From positions 2,108 to 7,721 of the forward strand of contig PMBX01000144.1 of NCBI GenBank assembly GCA_003153915.1: a DNA stretch of 5,614 bases. The letters run 5' to 3'. Made by a program: the position numbers and the translations under genes. Below the pieces are notes generated by a model. That model did no database searches. It saw only the letters and a list, made by a program, of their open reading frames with translations, and was not told where the DNA came from. The DNA comes from Phycisphaerales bacterium (GTDB lineage Bacteria > Planctomycetota > Phycisphaerae > SM23-33). Positions 1-4,430 of this stretch are shown here, one piece after another. Position 1 is the first letter of the stretch. Every line of letters begins with the position of its first letter.

Positions 1-147
1 AAGCCCCGCCAACCAGGTGTGCGGCATGGCGATTTCAGGTAGTTGGGAACAACGGTAGTCCGCCGGTTCCACGGTCACCGTTCGGTTCCAATCCACCCTC
101 TTGGCGGTTACGATTTCCCCGGACCCTTGCGATCCAAAGGACTTGTT
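1..147. other. Upstream flank, no supported gene
   Basis: No convincing coding sequence is visible here. Two forward frames close early, at 40-42 and 56-58, so the tail of a preceding forward gene could end at either place, but the residues are too few to recognise. The frame of the downstream membrane-protein gene is open back to a TTG at 43. The 35 residues this would add look unlike a signal or membrane segment, and the good ribosome binding site lies at 136-141 instead. One reverse frame is open across the whole stretch and has an ATG at 27-25 (peptide begins MPHTWLAGL), but no ribosome binding site precedes it and it leaves the window at once. I see no clear promoter. Confidence 0.5.
136..141 (+). 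promoter_or_regulatory. Ribosome binding site for the membrane-protein gene
   Basis: AAAGGA lies six bases before the ATG at 148. It is the best Shine-Dalgarno match on the forward strand of this window, and it decides the start of the membrane-protein gene in favour of 148 over the in-frame TTG at 43. Confidence 0.7.
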
Positions 148-2166
148 ATGACGTTCCGTTCCGTTTTGATCGGCCTGATCGCCGCCATGTTGGTGGCGGG
201 CTTGGATTATCTCAGCCGTGTCGCCTGGCCTCTGGGCCTGTCCTTCGATTCGCACCTGCCCATCAGCGTATTCGCCCTGGTGGTGATCCTGATGCTGACG
301 GTCAATCCCCTGCTTTCCTGCCTGGGCGGACGGCTGCGCGTCAAAGGCAGCGAGATGGCCGTGATCCTAGCCCTGGCCTTGACGGGCTGCGGGCTGGCCA
401 ACTGGACGCACACGCTGACCAAGGCCATCACCATGCCCATTCAGTACAACCAGACCAATCCGGGCTGGCGCAAGGCTGGCGTCCTGGAACACGTCCCGCC
501 GGCGATGCTGCCGGCGGGGGGCAAGTGGCAGGCCGACGTAATGGAAGGTTTCCTCACCGGTCTGGGCCGGGAAGGCCAACCCATCCACCTGGACCGCATC
601 CCCTGGCCGGCATGGATCGCCCCGCTGGCGGTCTGGATGCCCATCATCCTGCTGACGGGCCTGGCCTGCATCGGTTTAAGCCTGGTCCTCCACCGCCAGT
701 GGTCGCACCACGAGCGGCTGCGATACCCCATCGCCGCCTTCGGCGCCAGCCTGCTGGCCGACGACGGCCGCCGCGGCCTGGCAGGCGTGTATCGTGATCG
801 CCTTTTCTGGCTGGGCCTGTCGATCCCCATGTTCATTCGCATGGTCAACTACGCATTTGCGCGGTCCCCCTCGCACATGTTTTACATTCCCATGCAACTG
901 AACTTCACGGCCATCTTGAGCCGGTTCCCGTCGTTCGCCAACGTTGACGGTTACTTTTTTCTCACCCAACCCAACATCATTCCCATCGCCATCGCCTTCG
1001 CCTTCTTTCTGGCATCGGATGTCGGCTTCAGCCTGGGCATCGGATACCTGATCTTTGAGGTTGCGGTGATGATCCTGTTGCCGTTCGGCATCACTGCGGG
1101 GGGACGAAGCTATGTTCTGGGCGGATGGGATTCCTTCATGCGTTTCGGAGGGTTCGTCGGAATCGCCGGAATCCTGCTCTACATCGGCAGACGGTATTAC
1201 GGTTCGGTCCTTCGGCGGTCGCTTGGGCTGCGGGGCGGGGATACCGTCGAATCGTCGGCTGTCTGGGGCCTGCGCCTGGCTGTGGTTTCATCTGCCGGCG
1301 TGTCCGCCATCCTGATGGGCCTGGGATTGGAATGGCCGTTGGCGATCCTGGCCGTGGGATTGCTGATGCTGATATTCCTGGTGGTCTCCCGCGTCAGCGC
1401 CGAATCGGGCCTGTTCACATTTCGCGCCGCCTGGATGCCCATTGGTCCTCTTGTCGGCTTCCTCGGCCCTGCCGTCATCGGCCCCGACGCATTCATGCTC
1501 CTGGCGCTGTTTTCCATCGTCATCTCCGTCGATACCATCTCGACCCTCATGCCCTATGTGGTCAACTCCCTCAAAATGAGCGACGATATGGGCCTCCGCG
1601 TCGGGAGGGTGGGAACTTCGCTGGCGGCGGGGTTGGTTCTCGCCTCTGCCGTCGCCGTCCCCGTCTTCATGTGGACCAACTACAACTACGGTTTGGGGGC
1701 AAGAGACTACTGGGCCTCCGTACGTGTCGCCAGACTGCCTTTCGACACCGGCGAGCAGGTCTTTACGCAACTGAAGCTTTCCGGCCAGATGGAAACGTTC
1801 CGCGACTATGGCCCGCTCCAGCGATGGGCGCATCCTCAACCCAGCCGCAGGTTCATGGTCTGCGCGGCGATGGGATTCGGCCTGGTCATTCTCCTGGCGG
1901 CGTTGCGGATGCGTTTCCAATGGTGGCCGCTGCACCCGATCCTGTTGCTGACCCTGGGAACCTGGTCGATCGGCCAGTTCGGTTTTTCGTTCCTGTTGGG
2001 CTGGGCGGCCCGGCAGGTGATCCTGTTACTGGGCGGCGGTTCGGCGGTCCAACGCGCCCGCCGGATAATGACCGGTGTGATCGCCGGCGACCTGGTGGGA
2101 ATGGCCATTCCCACTGCCGTCAACTGTTGTTTATTCCTTCTAACGGGCAAACCTCCCTCGATCTGA
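148..2166 (+). CDS. Polytopic membrane protein, DUF6785/DUF6784 type
   Basis: This 672-residue integral membrane protein has no established function. By eye it has about 14-16 hydrophobic segments, the first near residues 5-24 and the last near 640-666. A polar, Trp- and Pro-containing loop at about 95-152 carries NQTNPGW and later IPWPAW. It is followed by a membrane helix and the basic/aromatic motif HRQWSHHERLRYP (182-194). Other landmarks are AESGLFTFRAAWMP (418-431), MWTNYNYGLGARDYW (508-522) and a C-terminal block with FQWWPLHP (590-597), FLLGWAARQ and an LLLGGGS turn. This order of motifs matches what I remember of planctomycete and verrucomicrobial proteins annotated DUF6785 (N-terminal) plus DUF6784 (C-terminal). 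That family assignment comes from memory of its motifs, not from a search. The topology suggests a transporter, possibly remotely like oligopeptide transporters, but no substrate can be inferred. The start at 148 is supported by AAAGGA at 136-141. The gene is complete and stands alone, with a 134-bp gap before tyrA. Confidence 0.85.
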   Translation: MTFRSVLIGLIAAMLVAGLDYLSRVAWPLGLSFDSHLPISVFALVVILMLTVNPLLSCLGGRLRVKGSEMAVILALALTGCGLANWTHTLTKAITMPIQYNQTNPGWRKAGVLEHVPPAMLPAGGKWQADVMEGFLTGLGREGQPIHLDRIPWPAWIAPLAVWMPIILLTGLACIGLSLVLHRQWSHHERLRYPIAAFGASLLADDGRRGLAGVYRDRLFWLGLSIPMFIRMVNYAFARSPSHMFYIPMQLNFTAILSRFPSFANVDGYFFLTQPNIIPIAIAFAFFLASDVGFSLGIGYLIFEVAVMILLPFGITAGGRSYVLGGWDSFMRFGGFVGIAGILLYIGRRYYGSVLRRSLGLRGGDTVESSAVWGLRLAVVSSAGVSAILMGLGLEWPLAILAVGLLMLIFLVVSRVSAESGLFTFRAAWMPIGPLVGFLGPAVIGPDAFMLLALFSIVISVDTISTLMPYVVNSLKMSDDMGLRVGRVGTSLAAGLVLASAVAVPVFMWTNYNYGLGARDYWASVRVARLPFDTGEQVFTQLKLSGQMETFRDYGPLQRWAHPQPSRRFMVCAAMGFGLVILLAALRMRFQWWPLHPILLLTLGTWSIGQFGFSFLLGWAARQVILLLGGGSAVQRARRIMTGVIAGDLVGMAIPTAVNCCLFLLTGKPPSI

Positions 2167-2206
2167 CCGTCACGGACATTTTGGGGGCGAGGCGATAATC
2201 TCTTGG

Positions 2207-2219
2207 CCCCTGCCAGGGG
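2207..2219. repeat. Inverted repeat CCCCTG-C-CAGGGG
   Basis: This is a perfect 13-base palindrome with one central base. As RNA it would fold as a 5-bp GC-rich stem with a 3-base loop. Its right arm overlaps the next hairpin (2218-2232) and its left arm can also pair with 2184-2188. It could be part of a non-canonical terminator for the upstream gene or of a leader structure. Without a T-run neither is proven. Confidence 0.45.
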
Positions 2220-2232
2220 TGATGGAATCACC
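2218..2232. repeat. Inverted repeat GGTGAT-GGA-ATCACC
   Basis: A perfect 6-bp inverted repeat with a 3-base loop. It shares two bases with the preceding palindrome, so the two full stems cannot form together in one RNA. It could equally be a small operator-like site. Function is unknown. Confidence 0.45.
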
Positions 2233-2260
2233 GTAGCTCGACGGTCATGCCGCATCAACG

Positions 2261-2289
2261 TTGACCCCGATGTGGCAGGCGGATAAGCT
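2261..2289 (+). promoter_or_regulatory. Possible tyrA promoter
   Basis: TTGACC (2261-2266, five of six matches to the -35 consensus) is followed 17 bases later by TAAGCT (2284-2289), which matches the -10 consensus at only three positions. If used, transcription would start a few bases before the tyrA ATG and give an almost leaderless mRNA. That would fit the lack of a Shine-Dalgarno sequence there. This is weak consensus matching only. Confidence 0.22.
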
Positions 2290-2300
2290 CTGGCTCGATT

Positions 2301-3197
2301 ATGAGCGATGTATTGCCCAACTTTAGGCGGGTGACAATCATCGGCGTGGGCCTGCTGGGCGGCTCGATCGGCCTGGCGATCAAGGCGGCTCGGCGAGGTA
2401 TTCACGTTGCCGGCGTGGGCCGCCGGGCCGAAAGCCTTCGCGAGGCGATGCGGATCGGCGCGATTGATTCGGCCCACCTGGAGGCAACCGCCCCAGCCGC
2501 CCAAAGCGACCTGATTATCCTGGCCACTCCCATCGGGGCCTTCGCCTCCCACCTGCGGGCCATCGCCCCGTACTTGCGGCGCGGCGCGGCCATCACCGAT
2601 GTCGGCTCCACCAAGGCCGCCGTCGTCCGCATGGCTTGCGGCATCCTGGGTAAATCCGCCAACTTCATCGGCAGCCACCCGATGGCTGGCAGCGAGCGCA
2701 AGGGCGCGGCGCACGCGCGGAGCGACCTTTTTGCCGGCGCCCCCTGCATCCTGACCCCCACGGCGGACACCCCCCGGGCGGTCGTGGAGCGGATCGAGAA
2801 GTTCTGGCGTGCGTTGGGGGCAAGGACGTTACGCATGTCGCCCGCGGCGCACGACCGCGCGGTGGCGGCGGTATCGCATCTGCCCCATGCGCTGGCGGCG
2901 CTGCTGATGCTGTTGCCCAAGCGGGCGGACCTGGATGTGGCCGCGGGCGGATTCGCCGATTCCACCCGCCTTGCCGGCGGCGACATGGAGATGTGGCGGG
3001 ATATCTTCCTGACCAATCGCCGGGCTGTCCTGGCGGCCATCGACGCCTTCGACGAGCGACTCATGCGATTCCGCGACCTGGTGGAAACCGCCGATGTGGC
3101 GGGCATGGAAAAGTTCCTCCTATCCGCCAAGGCGCGACGCGAGGCGTGGGCAAACCGGCCGGCCAACGGCGGGGGCGGACTCGCCAGACGCCCCTAA
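2301..3197 (+). CDS. tyrA: Prephenate/arogenate dehydrogenase (TyrA)
   Basis: This 298-residue cytoplasmic enzyme carries out oxidative decarboxylation of prephenate to 4-hydroxyphenylpyruvate, or of arogenate to tyrosine, using NAD(P)+. The N-terminal Rossmann domain starts with VTIIGVGLLGGSIG (11-24), and its second strand ends in GVGRR (38-42). LATPIGA (74-80) and DVGSTKAAVV (100-109) are family motifs. FIGSHPMAGSE (122-132) contains the His (126) that corresponds to the catalytic His of the HPMxG motif. The C-terminal helical dimerisation domain carries HDRAVAAVSHLPHALA (184-199) and GGFADSTRLAGGD (216-228). Length is normal for a stand-alone TyrA, with no fused chorismate mutase, ACT or AroA domain. 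The last residues (RPANGGGGLARRP) look like a disordered tail. The ATG at 2301 sits just before the first strand but lacks a clear ribosome binding site. The two Arg residues at 41-42, where NAD-specific enzymes usually have an Asp, hint at NADP use. Substrate choice cannot be read from the sequence. Confidence 0.93.
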   Translation: MSDVLPNFRRVTIIGVGLLGGSIGLAIKAARRGIHVAGVGRRAESLREAMRIGAIDSAHLEATAPAAQSDLIILATPIGAFASHLRAIAPYLRRGAAITDVGSTKAAVVRMACGILGKSANFIGSHPMAGSERKGAAHARSDLFAGAPCILTPTADTPRAVVERIEKFWRALGARTLRMSPAAHDRAVAAVSHLPHALAALLMLLPKRADLDVAAGGFADSTRLAGGDMEMWRDIFLTNRRAVLAAIDAFDERLMRFRDLVETADVAGMEKFLLSAKARREAWANRPANGGGGLARRP

Positions 3198-3508
3198 CCG
3201 ATCTTCATCCCGCCCAGGGCCTGACGGATCGACTCCACCGTCGCACCGGCAAGGAGAAACTCCTTGCGCGGGGCCGTTTGCCCCGCAAAGAGGGTGACGT
3301 TGCGTCGCGGTAGATTCAGGGCGTCGGCCAGGACCGCCGCGACGGCAGAGTTGGCCCTTCCCCGCTCCGGCGGCGCCGCGACGGCGATCTTGAGGCATTC
3401 GCCCAGCGCTCCGGCGATCCGGTCGCGCGAGGAGCCTGGTACTACCTTGACGGCGATTATCGCTCCTTGGGCAATCGGACGGATATTGATTCGTTCGGCG
3501 CCGATCAT
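3194..3508 (-). CDS. DUF167 / YggU family (UPF0235) protein
   Basis: A 104-residue protein of the DUF167 (YggU, UPF0235) family, which is widespread and small but has no firmly established biochemical role. The hallmark pattern is present: AVKVVPGSSRDRIAG (19-33), then LKIAVAAPPERGRANSAV (39-56), which corresponds to the family's LKI-V-APPE-G-AN core, then LNLPRRNVTLFAGQTAPRKEF (65-84), and a helix ending at the C terminus. I chose the ATG at 3508 because it gives the usual family length. An in-frame ATG at 3553 would add 15 Arg/Pro/Gly-rich residues and begin 23 bases after the leuD stop. Neither start has a good ribosome binding site. The gene lies downstream of leuD on the same strand and is probably cotranscribed with it. 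Its TAG stop (3196-3194) overlaps the TAA stop of tyrA on the other strand. Confidence 0.88.
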   Translation of the reverse strand: MIGAERINIRPIAQGAIIAVKVVPGSSRDRIAGALGECLKIAVAAPPERGRANSAVAAVLADALNLPRRNVTLFAGQTAPRKEFLLAGATVESIRQALGGMKIG

Positions 3509-3576
3509 GAAATCTGTCGGGGGCTTGCCACGGCGGCGCGGGCCGCCCTCCATCGGCCCCGGTGGCTCCCGGCCTA

Positions 3577-4137
3577 TTACTTCAACATCCCTGCCCGCCG
3601 GGCATACTCGAAGACCCCGCCGGCGGAGACGATCTCCCCGACGTCGCCCAGCGGATTTAGGCGAAATGTCTTGTTGGACCGGACGTGCTTGAGCGTTCCG
3701 GCGGCGCAGTCCACCTCGACCTCATCACCCGTGGCGACCAGGCCGACGAGCCGTTGAGGCGTCTCCAGGGGCACGAGGTAGCCGCCGTTGACGCTGTTGC
3801 GGTAGAAGATGCGTGCGTAGCTTTCGGCCACCACGGTGGTCACGCCCGCCTCGGCAATCGCCAGCGGGGCGTGCTCGCGCGAGCTGCCGCAGCCGAAATT
3901 TTTGCCGGCCACGATAACGGCAAAGCCACTGCGATTGCTCTCCCCCTCGATAAAGCGCTGCCCACCCTTTGGCAGTCCGGAGGCCTCGATGGGCACGCCG
4001 CTCATGGCATATCGGCCGAAGAATTTGCGCTCGGCGGGATCGGCGGGGTTGTAGCTGAGATACTCCGCCGGGATGATCTGGTCGGTGTCAACGTTGTCGC
4101 CGACGACAAAAGCCTTTCCGCGGATCAGGGACTGCAT
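3577..4137 (-). CDS. leuD: 3-isopropylmalate dehydratase small subunit (LeuD)
   Basis: This is the small (swivel-domain) subunit of isopropylmalate isomerase, which with LeuC converts 2-isopropylmalate to 3-isopropylmalate in leucine biosynthesis. It has 186 residues. [18 protein letters not shown] (10-27) is the N-terminal family motif. [17 protein letters not shown] (78-94) is the conserved swivel-domain signature. [15 protein letters not shown] (105-119) and LVPLE (121-125) follow. The C-terminal part, [20 protein letters not shown] (161-180), is the feature that recalls plant plastid IPMI small subunits. The ATG at 4137 is preceded by GAGGAAA five bases upstream (4149-4143), which favours it over an in-frame ATG at 4182 (15 extra residues). 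The iron-sulfur-binding large subunit LeuC is not in this window. The DUF167 gene follows downstream and a glycosyltransferase gene diverges upstream. A related role as homoaconitase or methylmalate-type dehydratase small subunit cannot be excluded without seeing the partner. Confidence 0.93.
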   Translation of the reverse strand: MQSLIRGKAFVVGDNVDTDQIIPAEYLSYNPADPAERKFFGRYAMSGVPIEASGLPKGGQRFIEGESNRSGFAVIVAGKNFGCGSSREHAPLAIAEAGVTTVVAESYARIFYRNSVNGGYLVPLETPQRLVGLVATGDEVEVDCAAGTLKHVRSNKTFRLNPLGDVGEIVSAGGVFEYARRAGMLK

Positions 4138-4142
4138 GGCGT

Positions 4143-4149
4143 TTTCCTC
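4143..4149 (-). promoter_or_regulatory. Ribosome binding site for leuD
   Basis: GAGGAAA on the reverse strand, five bases before the leuD ATG at 4137. It is the clearest ribosome binding site in the window and fixes the leuD start. Confidence 0.75.
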
Positions 4150-4156
4150 ATACCAA

Positions 4157-4196
4157 GGGACCTTCATAGACCACCGGGCCATTCTACCGGTCCCGG
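4157..4196 (-). repeat. Competing inverted repeats in the leuD leader
   Basis: Three pairings are possible in this stretch. GGGACC (4157-4162) pairs with GGTCCC (4189-4194), ACCGG (4173-4177) with CCGGT (4187-4191), and CCGGG (4174-4178) with CCCGG (4192-4196). They share arms, so they exclude one another. They lie 20-59 bases before the leuD ATG and do not cover its ribosome binding site. Stems of five or six pairs are common by chance in GC-rich DNA, so a regulatory role is only a possibility. Confidence 0.3.
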
Positions 4197-4246
4197 CGAC
4201 GTATGGATAGGGCCTTTGACGCTCCCACCTTTTAGTGGTTTTCGAT

Positions 4247-4264
4247 TCTTATTATCAAATAAGA
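4247..4264. repeat. AT-rich palindrome between divergent genes
   Basis: TCTTATTATCAAATAAGA is a perfect 7-bp inverted repeat with a 4-base centre (ATCA). It sits in the AT-rich core of the divergent region and overlaps candidate promoter elements on both strands. Position and symmetry fit a regulator-binding site, but no regulator gene is in the window. No T-run follows on either strand to suggest a terminator. Confidence 0.4.
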
Positions 4265-4279
4265 CCGCATAATCATAAA
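4251..4279 (-). promoter_or_regulatory. Possible leuD promoter
   Basis: On the reverse strand TTTATG (4279-4274) and GATAAT (4256-4251, five of six matches to the -10 consensus) are separated by 17 bases. The transcript would start near 4244 and leave a leader of roughly 105 bases before leuD. The -35 match is poor (three of six). The forward strand also has a -10-like CATAAT at 4268-4273 with TTCTTA 16 bases upstream (4246-4251), which could serve the glycosyltransferase gene. Both are consensus matches only. Confidence 0.3.
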
Positions 4280-4307
4280 GTCCGCGAAGAAAGACTTTTT
4301 GATGTTG

Positions 4308-4343
4308 TTCTTTGTGAACTTCGAGGTCTCGGTGGCCTTCGTG
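4308..4343. repeat. Degenerate 9-bp-period tandem repeat
   Basis: Four units lie in exact 9-base register at 4308-4316, 4317-4325, 4326-4334 and 4335-4343. The approximate consensus is nnCTTCGTG, and the best unit is GCCTTCGTG. Read on the reverse strand in one frame the units give a peptide rich in His, Glu and Lys (NHEGHRDLEVHKEQ). I recall similar CTTCGTG-type (reverse CACGAAG) repeats scattered between genes in many environmental bacterial genomes, including planctomycetes. This copy looks decayed. It lies in the presumed leader of the glycosyltransferase gene. Function is unknown. Confidence 0.5.
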
Positions 4344-4430
4344 ATTCCTTCCAATCCGCCGACGGAATTGTTTTGGGACTAAACGGCAGTGACTTGCCAA
4401 AATCCATCCACCCGCGCAGACTATCCGGCC

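Larger units (their letters stand above)
2167..2300. other. Intergenic spacer before tyrA with hairpin chain
   Basis: This spacer holds no coding sequence. It contains four short inverted repeats whose arms overlap in succession: GGGGC/GCCCC (2184-2188 with 2206-2210), CCCCT/AGGGG (2207-2211 with 2215-2219), GGTGAT/ATCACC (2218-2223 with 2227-2232) and ACCGT/ACGGT (2230-2234 with 2241-2245). None is followed by a T-run, so a standard intrinsic terminator for the membrane-protein gene is not evident. A possible promoter lies farther right, at 2261-2289. Confidence 0.55.
4138..4430. other. Divergent intergenic region, leuD / glycosyltransferase
   Basis: These 293 bases separate two divergent genes and should hold both promoters. 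The part nearest leuD is GC-rich and contains several competing inverted repeats at 4157-4196. The middle, about 4229-4310, is clearly richer in A+T than the rest of the window and holds an 18-bp palindrome (4247-4264). A degenerate repeat with 9-bp period lies at 4308-4343. Open frames crossing this region on either strand are short or run antisense into the glycosyltransferase gene, and none looks like a protein. Confidence 0.7.

Noticed and set aside
43..147. N-terminal extension of the membrane protein from TTG at 43
   Set aside because: The 35 extra residues are not membrane-like, and a good ribosome binding site (AAAGGA) directly precedes the ATG at 148.
1125..2198. Long forward open frame inside the membrane-protein gene
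   Set aside because: It overlaps the real gene in another frame, is rich in Arg, Pro and Gly as expected of GC-rich shadow frames, and has no recognisable domain.
2207..2245. T-box riboswitch before tyrA
   Set aside because: AGGGGTGAT...ATCACC only superficially resembles the T-box antiterminator motif. There is no room for the usual long stem I, no specifier loop, and no terminator T-run.
1836..2714. Long reverse open frame spanning the membrane-protein/tyrA junction
   Set aside because: It is antisense to two well-supported genes and its composition is that of a shadow frame. No family motif is visible.
2402..3166. Reverse open frame across tyrA
   Set aside because: It is wholly antisense to a clear TyrA and consists of Arg/Ser/Ala-rich sequence without motifs.
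4225..4242. CCAC...GTGG hairpin followed by TTTT as a terminator
   Set aside because: The stem has only four pairs and lies between divergent genes, where no forward transcript would need to end.
3685..4272. Forward open frame antisense to leuD
   Set aside because: LeuD on the other strand is unmistakable. The forward frame shows no domain and is explained by GC-rich codon structure.
4277..4298. AAAGTC...GACTTT inverted repeat
   Set aside because: Six AT-rich pairs with a 10-base loop are weak and can arise by chance. The following T-run is short and no upstream forward gene needs a terminator here.
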